DNA of 64,000 nucleotides from CAG-791 sp045546175 (GCA_045546175.1 JAZQCI010000029.1:9846-73845); one strand, 5' to 3'. Positions 1 through 8,920 are shown, counted from the first letter of the stretch. The notes: generated by a model not told the origin, from the sequence alone. Translations and numbers: made by a program.

Positions 1-1036
1 TTTTCTTGCCGCCGGAACCCGAATTTCCGGAAGAGGATCTTGTCCCGGAACTGCTGCCGGAAGATCTTTTCTTCGTCGAAGACGATGAGCCGGAGGTTTT
101 CTTTACAATGGTGAATCCGGCATCCGCCCTGCCGTCATCGAAAACAGCAGTAATGGTATGTTCCCCGACGGAGAGGGTCTCCAGGAAGTCCGGCCTGAGG
201 GAGACGTTCAGACTTCCGGGGTCGGCTGCGTAACTGGAAGGATCCACGGACTTGTCATCCACCAGGATGCCGGTGAAGCGGCTGAAGGTAGTGCTGTCCG
301 CCGTATTCCGGCTGACCGTAAAGGGCAGGTCCTTTTCGGAGCCCTTGGTCCATTTGCTGCCGTCCCCTTTGGTAAAGGTATAGACGATATCTTTATCATC
401 TTCGTCCCCGGTACCGGCCTCTCCGCCCGCAGGGATCCTTTCTCTTTCAACGTGCGAGGCATCGTTCCTGCATGTGCGGGTGCGTTCACCGGGCGCGGAG
501 GCAGCGGGCTCTCTGGTGACCACCCAGTCGCCCCAGTCATGGCCGGTCGGGCGGGATGGTGACGTCCTCCGGGCTGAGCTCCTTCTGTGCCTTTTCATCG
601 GCAAAGAGCTTTCCGCAGCCCTCGCAGATCCAGTGTTCCTTATTTCCTTCTTCTGTACAGGAGGCTTCCTTTGCCTCCGCTTTCTTCAGGGGGAACTGAT
701 GCTCTGTCAGGACCGGGACAGGCCGGGTCTCGGTGTGGGTGCTGTCCTTTCTGCAGGTGCGGGTCTCCTCGCCCTCTTCCAGCTCTGTCGCCGGCTTCGT
801 CATTTGTGGCCTGCGGCATCGACTGCGACGATCCTGCGGCTCAGTTCCTCACCGCACTCTGTACAGTAGACGGCTTCTTCGTAGCTGCCGGCTTCCTCAC
901 AGGACGCTTCCTTTTCGTTTTCCTTTACGGGGTCTCCCGGTGTATGTTTGTGGTAGGTGACGAGCGCTCCCAGTTTGTCCGGGACTTTGAAGGTATAAGT
1001 GCCGTCGCCCGCATCTGTGATATCTTTTACAAGGAG
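1..1036 (-). pseudogene. Broken surface protein with Cys-pair repeat modules and an X2-like domain
   Basis: Read on the minus strand, the segment encodes the C-terminal half of an extracellular repeat protein, but in three different frames. From about 1026 down to 803 it ends a module with the pairs EASC..G and CTECG. From 803 to 539 comes a second module with EASCTEEG and CEGCGKLF. Below about 545 a third module (DWGDWVVT, RTRTCRNDASH) runs into a domain with VDDKSVDPSSY and SVGEHTITAVF, resembling X2/Ig-like surface domains, then a Ser/Gly-rich tail that leaves the window. Frame breaks lie near 801-804 and 541-546, and a stop sits at about 1037-1039. The 5' part is missing, replaced by the neighbouring integrative module. 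The host function was probably cell-surface adhesion or anchoring. Sequencing error could explain single frameshifts, but two breaks plus the missing front favour a pseudogene. Confidence 0.6.
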
Positions 1037-1044
1037 GTATCAGC

Positions 1045-1527
1045 ATGAAAACAAACCGTCGTATTCCATCAATTAAACTTAACGATCAAGCTGCTATGGA
1101 CTACGCTCTTTATATGATGATGAGCAGTTTCTTCAAGAAGGTTGAGAGTCTCTCGCCTATTTTTGAAGAGCAACTTCTTCTCCGCTATCGAACGCAGAGC
1201 GCTAAATCGCAAGAAGTGATGGAAAACATGTGTGTCGGTGCCGTAGATCACTATCTTCCCCTTGTTCTACCGGAATATATCCAAAACTGCCAGGTACAGG
1301 CAAGCTTTCGAAGAGGCAATGCGGATGGTGTTACGACATTTATCTTTGACGGAGGCATCTTCACCCTTGAACTCTTTGCGAAAATCAATGGTGCGCGTAG
1401 AACTCTGATCGGTTATGTTTTCCAGGAAGAAGGCGCAGATCCAGTCTCCGGAAAGATAACGATCCGATATAGAGCTCCCCTAAAGGGTCTTTCACGTGTT
1501 AGCCTAGAATTTGATGAAATTGCATAA
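1045..1527 (+). CDS. Hypothetical protein of the integrative module (160 aa)
   Basis: I do not recognise this protein. It is a soluble 160-residue polypeptide with no signal peptide and no clear membrane segment. The start is well supported by AAGGAGG eight bases before the ATG. It lies just upstream of a tyrosine integrase in the same direction and immediately abuts a broken surface-protein gene, so it probably belongs to the inserted module rather than to the chromosome. A 7-bp-stem hairpin follows it. Function unknown; a regulatory or recombination-accessory role would be a guess from position alone. Confidence 0.65.
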   Translation: MKTNRRIPSIKLNDQAAMDYALYMMMSSFFKKVESLSPIFEEQLLLRYRTQSAKSQEVMENMCVGAVDHYLPLVLPEYIQNCQVQASFRRGNADGVTTFIFDGGIFTLELFAKINGARRTLIGYVFQEEGADPVSGKITIRYRAPLKGLSRVSLEFDEIA

Positions 1528-1545
1528 GATCCTTCCGTCTTCTCT

Positions 1546-1572
1546 CCCGGACAGTCGTTATGGCCGTCCGGG
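1546..1572 (+). terminator. Hairpin after the 160-aa ORF
   Basis: CCCGGAC (1546-1552) pairs with GTCCGGG (1566-1572), followed by a modest T-rich stretch. It separates the small ORF from the integrase gene and may act as a weak intrinsic terminator. Confidence 0.45.
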
Positions 1573-1658
1573 TATTTGTTTTGCGATTAAAACGTGACTT
1601 CACTAAAAATCGCAGAATAATTTCCTTTTCTTTCATTCTCCTTCCGGAGGTGAAAGAG

Positions 1659-3041
1659 ATGGAAAAAGACACTACTATTACTCCGGAACAGTTATCGGTT
1701 ATTAATGAGGCCGCCGCTATTTTGCAGGCTCTCGGTACGCATGATATAATGAGCTCTGGCGACATTCTCGCTCAAAATGAGGAGAATGTAGACATGAAAC
1801 GAATTGAAACTTATGAGCACAAGATATTCTATTCGTCTGGCAACTGGTATGTTGTAATGCCGGATGGGAAGCGTATACGGAGGAAAAAGCGGGAAGACAT
1901 TGAGAAAATAGTTATTGATATCCAAAAAGAACGGGAAGCAGCCACCAAGGAAGAGGCTCCGCCCGACATAACCGCAGAGGAAATCTTTAAGCTTTGGCAG
2001 GCAGAAGGATTAAAAACGAAGGTTGTCAAAGGTGGAACCGTACGCCGGGATTGGGGTACTTACAATCGATATTTGAAAGGTACAGAAATTGCCGCCCGAA
2101 ATGTTAAGACTACAACTCGCAAGGAATGGACTGCATTTCTGCAAAACATTCTAAAAGATCGACCAACAGCTAAGGAATTTGCCAGGATCAAAGGGGTAAT
2201 AAAGGATATCCTGCATTGGGCTGAGGATCACGGATGTATCACATACACCGCGGAAGACGTCATCATACACGTTCGCGTAAGAAAAAACACTTTTTCAAAA
2301 CCGGATAATGACCCTGCGAAAGAGGTATACCTCCCGGATGAATTAAAAGCTTTGAAGGAGTATTGCCTAAATAACCCTGATCCATATACTCGCTGTATCC
2401 TCATGGGGATAATCACAGGTACACGTCCGGGCGAATGTGCTCCCTGCCATATTGACGATGTTGACATAAGCAGGAGAACACTGACAATCCGGCGTACAGA
2501 AACGGGTGCGGATGAGAATGGAAACAGGGCAGAAACCATCCATGAGGGCGCCAAAACAGATGCTGGAGTTCGCATCGTATCAATCCCGGAGTGCAATGTC
2601 CCGTGGGTGGAAGAAGTAATCGAAGCCGCTCATCAGTATTCAGACACGTGGCTGTTTCCGCAGGAACCCGGCAAATGGAAGACAAGATATACCGGCCAAA
2701 GGATCAGGACTTCTCAGCTCAGACGGCATCTTAGAGATATCTGCGAGAATGAACTGCATATCGAGTACAAGTCCCCACATAAACTGCGGAAAACGTACGC
2801 ATCGATTTTAGCTGCAAATAACGTTCCTGATACTATGCGCATCGCACAGATGGGTCATACAGACATCAAGACAACTAAGCAATTCTACGAATTCGATCGT
2901 GAAACTAATGCTGAAAAAGCGCAGAAACTGGGAGAAATTGAAGAATTGAGACTGCTTTTTGAAGACAAGGGAACAGAAATGTCCCCTAAAATGTCCCCTG
3001 AAGACATGTTACAGAAAAAAGAAGACCCGGAAACGCCCTAA
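1659..3041 (+). CDS. Tyrosine-type site-specific integrase
   Basis: This is a phage/ICE-family tyrosine recombinase of about 460 residues. The catalytic region shows the first arginine in GTRPGE, the HxxR box in HKLRKTYA, the GHTDIKTT motif, and the nucleophilic tyrosine in KQFYEF. The middle third looks like a SAM-like core-binding domain. The start at 1659 is chosen because GGAGG lies just before it; an in-frame ATG upstream at 1560 lacks a good ribosome binding site, and a further candidate lies at 1794. The C-terminus encodes the repeated peptide MSPKMSP, produced by an octamer, TGTCCCCT, repeated with a 12-bp period (2981 and 2993). A tRNA-3'-end-like sequence follows at 3072. It presumably catalyses insertion of this small element. 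Confidence 0.9.
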   Translation: MEKDTTITPEQLSVINEAAAILQALGTHDIMSSGDILAQNEENVDMKRIETYEHKIFYSSGNWYVVMPDGKRIRRKKREDIEKIVIDIQKEREAATKEEAPPDITAEEIFKLWQAEGLKTKVVKGGTVRRDWGTYNRYLKGTEIAARNVKTTTRKEWTAFLQNILKDRPTAKEFARIKGVIKDILHWAEDHGCITYTAEDVIIHVRVRKNTFSKPDNDPAKEVYLPDELKALKEYCLNNPDPYTRCILMGIITGTRPGECAPCHIDDVDISRRTLTIRRTETGADENGNRAETIHEGAKTDAGVRIVSIPECNVPWVEEVIEAAHQYSDTWLFPQEPGKWKTRYTGQRIRTSQLRRHLRDICENELHIEYKSPHKLRKTYASILAANNVPDTMRIAQMGHTDIKTTKQFYEFDRETNAEKAQKLGEIEELRLLFEDKGTEMSPKMSPEDMLQKKEDPETP

Positions 3042-3273
3042 AATAAAGCATTTCCGAGTCATCACCCAAATGGAGACGGTGGGACTTGAAGCCATTGGAC
3101 TCAAAGGAAAAGCCTTTATTTACGGCACTTTTCGGGATTGGCCTGAGTCACCAAGAGTCACCCGGAACTAAAACGTAGTAATTAACGTACTGAAACTTAT
3201 ATTATCATTTATATTGTGCGGATGCTACCATTCCAAATACTCGACAACAAGTTATGCCGAGCTATTTGTTGGT
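3042..3273. other. Non-coding end of the integrative module with att-like sequence
   Basis: No convincing gene. On the minus strand around 3072-3091 it resembles a tRNA 3' end (T-loop TTCAAGTC followed by CCACCGTCTCCA). A short tandem repeat, GAGTCACC with a 10-bp period, lies near 3145-3165. Both fit an attachment region next to an integrase. Confidence 0.4.
3072..3091 (-). other. Possible att site: tRNA 3'-end remnant
   Basis: The minus strand reads TTCAAGTCCCACCGTCTCCA, the layout of a tRNA T-loop, T-stem 3' side and acceptor 3' strand. The 5' T-stem half does not pair, so this is not an intact tRNA gene. Elements that insert into tRNA genes leave such a duplicate at one end. The intact tRNA copy is not in the window, so the call is tentative. 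Confidence 0.35.
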
Positions 3274-3275
3274 AA

Positions 3276-3310
3276 AAACCCTGACCTGAGAGTTCCTCAG
3301 GTCAGGGTTT
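3276..3310. terminator. Strong bidirectional terminator
   Basis: A 15-bp perfect stem (3276-3290 with 3296-3310, loop of five bases) has A residues on one side and a T run on the other. It insulates the integrase module from the parA remnant. Confidence 0.85.
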
Positions 3311-3385
3311 TTATTAGTTTCTTTCCGCCGAAAACAAAGCACCAATACCAGATATGACTCATTTGAAAAATGGAGGAGAAAAATA

Positions 3386-3709
3386 GGAAGAGTAATCGCA
3401 GTAGCAAACCAGAAGGGTGGCGTCGGGAAAACGACCACGTGCGTCAACCTGGGTATATCACTGGCTATGGCAGGCAAGCGGGTATGCTTAATCGATTCCG
3501 ATCCACAGGGGAGCCTCACTCAGAGTCTTGGGTTTCAGAATCCCGACGAGATGGAGCATAAGCTTGCAGATGTTCTGAAAGCAGCAATGGAACCTCGCGA
3601 CAATTTGTCGCGAACTTTTAAGACGACAATTTTGCACCATGCAGAAGGTGTAGACCTGGTTCCCGGCAACATCGAATTGGCGGGCGTAGATTGGCTGCAA
3701 ATCCTGTGA
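3386..3709 (+). pseudogene. Truncated ParA/Soj-family ATPase
   Basis: The frame encodes the start of a ParA partition ATPase: GRVIAVANQ, the deviant Walker A box KGGVGKTT, then LIDSDPQGSLTQ and LVPGNIELAG. ParA proteins position plasmids, chromosomes or conjugative elements. Only about the first 100 residues remain; after ELAG near 3685 the sequence runs into the 3' end of a truncated sugar-nucleotide gene on the opposite strand. The likely original start codon is ATA instead of ATG, seven bases after a GGAGGAG ribosome binding site, so initiation is probably lost as well. It is a remnant of a plasmid or ICE backbone. Confidence 0.75.
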
Positions 3710-4204
3710 CCTCTTCATATAATCATCCGGACTTGTAGGTTGCAAATAGCCTCCAGCCTCTGATAACCCTCTCTGCGGTGGGAAAGAAAACTGTACCACA
3801 GGAAATACAGCGTTACATTCTCCAGCTAAAATGATCTCATATGCTTCTTTCAGTCTTTTTGTAGTGATAAAAGGCGCTGTAGGATATATATTGCATGCTA
3901 GTTCAAATTCCTCTCCCTGTTTGTGATAGTTCTCAATAACCTCTTTTAGTGCATCTTCTGTGGTGGCAAAATCATTAGATGTCTTCTCACTTCTCATAAA
4001 AGGCACCTCTGCACCAAGGCTTCTTGCCACATCAGCTATCTTCTCGTCATCTGTAGACACCATCACAGCATCAAATAATTGACTATCCAGCGCTGCCTGA
4101 ATTGAATATGCGATTATTGGCTTGCCGCAAAACTCTTTTATATTCTTGCCAGGAATCCTTTTGGAGCCGCCCCTTGCGGTAATAATAGCAACCGTTTTTA
4201 CCAT
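3488..4204 (-). pseudogene. CMP-nonulosonate (acylneuraminate/pseudaminate-type) cytidylyltransferase, 3' truncated
   Basis: The first about 165 residues match the cytidylyltransferase family that activates sialic or pseudaminic acid with CTP: AIITARGGSKRIPGKN (CTP-binding loop), KPIIAYSI, STDDEKIA, and the late MKRSQDLQPIY block. True family members continue with a C-terminal HDxGQFYW-like segment. Here the frame instead crosses into antisense parA after about position 3690, so the last 60 or so residues are unrelated. The gene is last in the ATP-grasp/alpha-E operon, 29 bp after the inactive M14 gene, so the operon may have extended further before the junction formed. The N-terminal fold is largely complete, but activity is doubtful. 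Confidence 0.7.
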
Positions 4205-4233
4205 ATCATCTCAGTCCCCATCAATAGTACATC

Positions 4234-5154
4234 TCATACCATCTTTATCACTGCTGTTTCCGCATATGTAATCGGGTCAGAATGCATAAAGAACAGCGTA
4301 CCTCTTCTTGGCGCGTACAATGTTTCCATTACTGAACCATCATAGGGATTTATGATCTCAGCAAGAGGAGTCCCCTCATCCACACTGTCTCCCACTTTTA
4401 CAAGCGGCTCAAATATGCCTGATTTGGCAGTTCTGACACTAATCAGCTCCTTATCACTTATAACTATTGACGGGTGATCACCATTTTCCTGGTATTTTAC
4501 AAATCCAACGCTTTTGCAGAATCTAAGAATAGACAGCACTGCCTGACCGGCACTCTTTTTATCAATCCTACTTGTTGTAGATGTATAGAGGCTGTAAGCT
4601 TTAGTGTTCCACACCTGCCAGTTATAGTTCAGCGTTGCCGTATCATACGGTCTGACAGTTCTTTTTACAACGTAAGGCATTCCAAACTTCATTGCCGTTA
4701 TAACATCAGAATATCCTTCATCCATTAGTCTCACATGTGGTATAAACTCACCCGGCATGTAAAATGATGTAAACTGAATCCCATACTCGTAATCTTTTAT
4801 CTGAGAAAAAATGCCGTCGGCAACTCTCTGGGTAGTCTCCCCTAGGTCATACCCTGGGAACATTCTGTTTATGTCAGTATTATCAATAGTCCAGAATCGC
4901 TTCTGCGTATTAATCGAATATGGGTTACAGCAGGGTATAATCAGAATTTTGACATCCGGGCGAATGCGCCCTTCTTCCTCAAGCTGCCTGAATTTTTTAA
5001 CAAGCTGGGAACAACAGTATAACTGCTGAACTTCATTTCCCCTCATGCTTCCGACAATGCAGAGCGACTTCTTGCCTTTGCCAAATTCAAAACCTGTTAT
5101 TCTGAAACTGTCTCTGTACAGTCCTTTGATCTCATAAATAGTCTTCTTTTTCAT
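4234..5154 (-). CDS. M14 succinylglutamate desuccinylase/aspartoacylase-like protein lacking the metal ligands
   Basis: A 306-residue homologue of the adjacent M14-family deacylase. It keeps the fold signatures, including DINRMFPG and the C-terminal beta domain (FEPLVKVGDSV, APRRGTLFF). The residues that normally bind zinc are changed: the GIHGDE box is SMRGNE (His to Arg), the DIHAS box is GIQFTS (His to Gln), and the catalytic VVEMG glutamate has no equivalent (SLYTSTTS region). It is therefore predicted to be a pseudoenzyme. Its ATG overlaps the stop of the upstream active paralogue by 4 bp, implying equimolar translation and perhaps a heterodimer. An alternative is a different, metal-independent binding role. 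Confidence 0.75.
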   Translation of the reverse strand: MKKKTIYEIKGLYRDSFRITGFEFGKGKKSLCIVGSMRGNEVQQLYCCSQLVKKFRQLEEEGRIRPDVKILIIPCCNPYSINTQKRFWTIDNTDINRMFPGYDLGETTQRVADGIFSQIKDYEYGIQFTSFYMPGEFIPHVRLMDEGYSDVITAMKFGMPYVVKRTVRPYDTATLNYNWQVWNTKAYSLYTSTTSRIDKKSAGQAVLSILRFCKSVGFVKYQENGDHPSIVISDKELISVRTAKSGIFEPLVKVGDSVDEGTPLAEIINPYDGSVMETLYAPRRGTLFFMHSDPITYAETAVIKMV

Positions 5155-6101
5155 ACAGCCATGGCTTCCTTTTTAAGCAGTCTGCCAATGAGCGATCCTT
5201 CATCAACAATCGGATATTCTCTTATGGTAAAAAGAATTCCGTCTACAGGACTTTCAACATTTTGTAAAACCTGCCCGGAAAGCGGATCAATAATCCTCCC
5301 AATCCTGTCGCCCTTGCAAAGCTTCTCCCAATGCTTCACATCAGGGATAAAGAGCCCACCTGATGCCGCATTGAGAAAACAGACATCTTCGGTATTCTCA
5401 GAAACAATAGGCTTTCTTGGCTCTTTCGTTTCTCCGGTCCACATTCCCATGTAATGCATTAGCCCCAAAATCCCATCCACAAGCTGGTCGCCGTACTCTT
5501 TTGTTATACGCATTCCAACGCCCATCTCAACAACAAGGCATGGTGTTCCCGCATTGTTTAGGCTGTATGCAAACGTAGACTCAAGAACAGTACTTGCTTC
5601 ATGTATCCAGACAAAATCAACATTGCAGTGCTCTGCAAGGGGAACAAGTTCTTCTTTATGGAGCCTGTTGATCCTTATCTGCGGAATCTCAGTAAGATAG
5701 ATATTACTTGCATGTATATCCAGCACCACAGCTGATCCTGATACATCCTTTAGGATATTTGCAGCAAGTAGTTCTGTCATATTGCCTTCTGTATTTCCCG
5801 GAAATATCCTGTTCATATCAAGATCAAAAGCTGGAATTCCACGGGTCACCGAATCTATTCCAAGTGGATTCATGGCAGGGTAGATGTCAACTATTCCATT
5901 AAGGCACTTTTTGTTTTCCTCTATCCGCCTTGCAAGCTCAAAGCATACATACTGCCCTTCAAGCTCATCTCCGTGTATCCCGGTAACAATGCTTATTCGC
6001 TTTGGAACACTTTCAGAGCCATCCGGCATTATGCATCTTTTTTTTATTCTTAAAACTTCATCGACAGGTAGTGCTACCTCCGCTACTGTTTTTATCATCA
6101 A
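5151..6101 (-). CDS. Zinc-dependent M14 deacylase, succinylglutamate desuccinylase/aspartoacylase family
   Basis: A 316-residue M14-type hydrolase that removes an acyl or amino-acyl group from an amide. The zinc site is complete: GIHGDELEG supplies His and Glu, and DIHAS supplies the second His. VVEMG carries the probable catalytic Glu, and DMNRIFPG is the family substrate loop. The C-terminal third is a beta-rich domain shared with the next gene. It overlaps the transglutaminase gene upstream by 4 bp and the inactive M14 paralogue downstream by 4 bp. Context suggests it trims or releases the amide product made by the ATP-grasp ligase; the real substrate is unknown. Confidence 0.8.
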   Translation of the reverse strand: MMIKTVAEVALPVDEVLRIKKRCIMPDGSESVPKRISIVTGIHGDELEGQYVCFELARRIEENKKCLNGIVDIYPAMNPLGIDSVTRGIPAFDLDMNRIFPGNTEGNMTELLAANILKDVSGSAVVLDIHASNIYLTEIPQIRINRLHKEELVPLAEHCNVDFVWIHEASTVLESTFAYSLNNAGTPCLVVEMGVGMRITKEYGDQLVDGILGLMHYMGMWTGETKEPRKPIVSENTEDVCFLNAASGGLFIPDVKHWEKLCKGDRIGRIIDPLSGQVLQNVESPVDGILFTIREYPIVDEGSLIGRLLKKEAMAV

Positions 6102-6934
6102 AACAATGCTCCTCTGCTTATGATGCTCTGTCCGGGGCTTATCTCAGATACATTCACATATATATCCTGGGTCTGCTCTCCTCCCCCATGCATTATCCCT
6201 CTGTTTATCTGACACTCTGTGGCATCCCTGCCACTTCCAATCTTTATATGCGAGTCTTGTACAATAGTATTATTAGTCGGATCAAGGCCGTACCATTTTC
6301 CACCATCTGCAACTTCCACCCATGCATGAGATTCGCCTTCTCCTATAATGAGCCCGGTTACGTATCTGGCTGAGCATCCGGACAGATTAAGTAGTGAGAT
6401 CATGATATGAGAATAATCCTGACATACTCCCCGACCTATTGAAAAAGCCTCCTCTGCCCCTGTGTCGATTCCGGTACATCCTTTTTCATAAACCAGATGT
6501 TCATGAAGCTTTTCCATTATATGCTTTGCCTTATCAAGTGGTTTTATCTCGTCAAAAGAAGGCATATCAGCCCTTATGGATTCCATATATTCCAGTAGTT
6601 TTTCTCCATGAACAGTGAGTCCATGACTATGCCTGTATATCATCTCTTCAGTTTCAGTTGCAACAGATTCATGCACAGCACATCCGCATTCTGCATCGCC
6701 TTTAATGTGATATTTAAAATATGAATGCGGTATCTCATTGCTGCCATATATGTATCTGTTTCCGTGGGAATCGGTAGCCCATTCTGCTTTTGTTTCAGGT
6801 ATCATATCGATCTTTATGTTCGATATTTTCTGTCTGTCACTATCCTTGGGGATACACTTTATTGTGTAGCAACACCATGAAACATCAGCAGAATAGCGGA
6901 TTTCCATGCAATAATCAAAATGAAGTTTTTTCAC
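6098..6934 (-). CDS. Transglutaminase-like cysteine protease-fold protein
   Basis: This 278-residue protein has the transglutaminase/papain-like triad: Cys in GRGVCQDYSH, His in GESHAWVEV and Asp in YGLDPTNN. The N-terminal half is a beta-rich region typical of bacterial transglutaminase-like proteins. No signal peptide is visible, so it is likely cytoplasmic. The start is GTG at 6934, preceded by AAGGA. It sits 19 bp after the alpha-E gene and overlaps the M14 gene by 4 bp. Transglutaminase-like proteins recur beside alpha-E and circularly permuted ATP-grasp genes, where a peptidase or amide-transfer role has been proposed. Confidence 0.85.
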   Translation of the reverse strand: MKKLHFDYCMEIRYSADVSWCCYTIKCIPKDSDRQKISNIKIDMIPETKAEWATDSHGNRYIYGSNEIPHSYFKYHIKGDAECGCAVHESVATETEEMIYRHSHGLTVHGEKLLEYMESIRADMPSFDEIKPLDKAKHIMEKLHEHLVYEKGCTGIDTGAEEAFSIGRGVCQDYSHIMISLLNLSGCSARYVTGLIIGEGESHAWVEVADGGKWYGLDPTNNTIVQDSHIKIGSGRDATECQINRGIMHGGGEQTQDIYVNVSEISPGQSIISRGALF

Positions 6935-6953
6935 GACATCACATCCTTAATCC

Positions 6954-7619
6954 TTATGCAATCAGTGCCTCTAACATTTTTATAACGCCATAATAATCTA
7001 CTTCCTGTTCCTCCACAGCATTTCGGATTTCCTCGAGCTTATCCTTCTTTACATCCATTCCACTCTTCTCGATTCTGGGAATCATTCTGTTCACCTCTCT
7101 AACAAGCACCTCTCTTCCAAGGCCAAGCCTCGCATAAAGATCAAATCTTTCAATCCTTTTCCCGGACTTGATTATGTTCCTTACGTGATCATCATCCAGC
7201 TTGTCATCTATCATTCCCCAAAATGCGAGAATGTCGTCTATCACAAACTGCAGCTCAATAAGAGGTGCATCACTGAGCTTTGCCTTGTTCATCTCATATA
7301 TTGCAAGCTGTATATATGAAAGGGACTCTGAGCCAATGCTTTCCCTCAGCACAATAGCATTATCATAGGCCCTGATGAGATTACTGATAATCGAGTCGGG
7401 ATTATTCTCATCAAAGGGATAAGACTTCATGAAATCCTGCTTATCCTGGTAAATATCCGGTATATCGATCATCTGGCAAAAATCATGATAGCTGTCACGT
7501 ATTTCATCAATCATGGTGTCATAGCTCTTGAAATAACACCTTACCAGCGTGTACACCCGCTCAGCATATCTTCCCAGCCAGTATAATCTGTTTGTCTGTT
7601 CTACTGAGATAATACCCAT
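6954..7619 (-). CDS. Alpha-E domain protein (DUF403)
   Basis: An all-helical 221-residue protein with the DUF403 N-terminal signature NRLYWLGRYAERV. The family has no proven activity but almost always accompanies a circularly permuted ATP-grasp ligase, as here. A good AGGAGG lies upstream of the ATG. The gene overlaps the end of the ATP-grasp gene by 19 bp, so translation is coupled. It probably forms a complex with the ligase or presents its substrate. Confidence 0.88.
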   Translation of the reverse strand: MGIISVEQTNRLYWLGRYAERVYTLVRCYFKSYDTMIDEIRDSYHDFCQMIDIPDIYQDKQDFMKSYPFDENNPDSIISNLIRAYDNAIVLRESIGSESLSYIQLAIYEMNKAKLSDAPLIELQFVIDDILAFWGMIDDKLDDDHVRNIIKSGKRIERFDLYARLGLGREVLVREVNRMIPRIEKSGMDVKKDKLEEIRNAVEEQEVDYYGVIKMLEALIA

Positions 7620-8920
7620 GTATCCTTAAATCCTCCTCCCTGTGAAGAATTGACAATAAACGAATCCGGATTCCTTGAAAAACGTGTAAGGCCACTTTTC
7701 CATACAAGTGGCTCATCTGCCATCAGCACAAATGCCCTGAGGTCTGCTTTTCTCGGAACCATATCATCGCCTTCAAGAATATCCAGATCCTGGAAGTCTA
7801 TGACTTCCTGCGCGATAAACCTTCTTGGCTCTGCTTTGAGAAGTTTTATAAAGTTTTCCTTCTGTTCCTTTGACATTGAGCTTCCAAATACAACTCCATA
7901 GCCGCCTGCTTCAGCTACATCTTTGAGTACCAGGCTGTCAAACTTATCAAGCACATATTTCATATCTTCTTCATAGAATGGCAGATATGTCGGCGCATTC
8001 TGAAGTATTGGTTCTTCGCCAAGATAATAGCTGATCATTTTCGGTACAAAATAGTAAATGCCCTTATCATCAGCAGTTCCATTGCCTGGAGCATTTATCA
8101 GGGCAACATTTCCTTTTCTGAAAACATCGTAGATATGCGGAATTCCTATGACTGACTCAGGATTGAAATTCATTGGATCAAGGTACTCATCTGAGATTCT
8201 TCTGTAAACAGCCCCCACTCTCTCATGCTTTCCATCAGCAGTGATAAAGTAAAGCTTGTCATTTTCCACGATCAGCTCTGAGCCGTTTGCAAGATGCGCT
8301 CCCGTTTGTTCTGCCAGATAGGAATGTTCAAAATATGCCGCATTATATCTTCCCGGTGTTAGGATGACAGTGTGTCCGCCAACATTGACGTTATCCATAG
8401 TCCGCCTTAGAAGTCTTGCATAATTTCTGTTATCTTCAAGCCTCACATCATTGAATGTTCCTGGCGAACTCCTTCTACAGAGCTCCCTTGCTATCATCGG
8501 ATATGATGCTCCTGATGGAACACGCAGGTTGTCCTCCAGTATGTACCACTGCCCATCCTTACCTTTTACAAGGTCAATTCCGGATATGTGGGAGTAAATT
8601 CCTTTTACCGGGCACACTCCCTCGCACTCAACCATATAACCGCTGGAAGCGAAGATAAAATCTTCAGGCACAACGCCGTCCTTTACAATCTTCTTTTCAC
8701 TGTATATGTCCTTAAGAAAAAGATTTAGTGCAATAACGCGCTGTTTCAGCCCCTTTTCAAGGTATTCAAATTCATCGTGTTCTATAACCCTTGGTATGGC
8801 ATCAAAGGGAAAAAGTTGCTCCTTAAACTCATTATTCTTATAGATTCCAAATTTCACTCCATACCTTGCCAGCAGTGCATTGACATCATCTGTATGTTTT
8901 AGCAGGTTTACATTGTTCAT
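7601..8920 (-). CDS. Circularly permuted ATP-grasp amide ligase (DUF404/DUF407 type)
   Basis: A 439-residue protein of the circularly permuted ATP-grasp type 2 family, predicted ATP-dependent carboxylate-amine or peptide ligases. Recognisable blocks include IYSEKKIVKDGVVPEDF, GIDLVKGKDGQWYILEDN followed by RVPSGASYP (metal/ATP site), TPGRYNAAYFEHSYLA, LVLKDVAEAGGYGVVFG and RADLRAFV. Length matches the family. The start at 8920 has GAAGGG upstream and overlaps the preceding ABC-type gene by 35 bp. As the only clear biosynthetic enzyme of the operon it should define the product, probably a short peptide or amidated metabolite. The substrate cannot be read from sequence. Confidence 0.88.
   Translation of the reverse strand: MNNVNLLKHTDDVNALLARYGVKFGIYKNNEFKEQLFPFDAIPRVIEHDEFEYLEKGLKQRVIALNLFLKDIYSEKKIVKDGVVPEDFIFASSGYMVECEGVCPVKGIYSHISGIDLVKGKDGQWYILEDNLRVPSGASYPMIARELCRRSSPGTFNDVRLEDNRNYARLLRRTMDNVNVGGHTVILTPGRYNAAYFEHSYLAEQTGAHLANGSELIVENDKLYFITADGKHERVGAVYRRISDEYLDPMNFNPESVIGIPHIYDVFRKGNVALINAPGNGTADDKGIYYFVPKMISYYLGEEPILQNAPTYLPFYEEDMKYVLDKFDSLVLKDVAEAGGYGVVFGSSMSKEQKENFIKLLKAEPRRFIAQEVIDFQDLDILEGDDMVPRKADLRAFVLMADEPLVWKSGLTRFSRNPDSFIVNSSQGGGFKDTWVLSQ

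Noticed and set aside
3072..3100. Complete tRNA gene after the first integrase
   Set aside because: The anticodon arm, D arm and 5' acceptor strand cannot be found; only the 3' end pattern is present.
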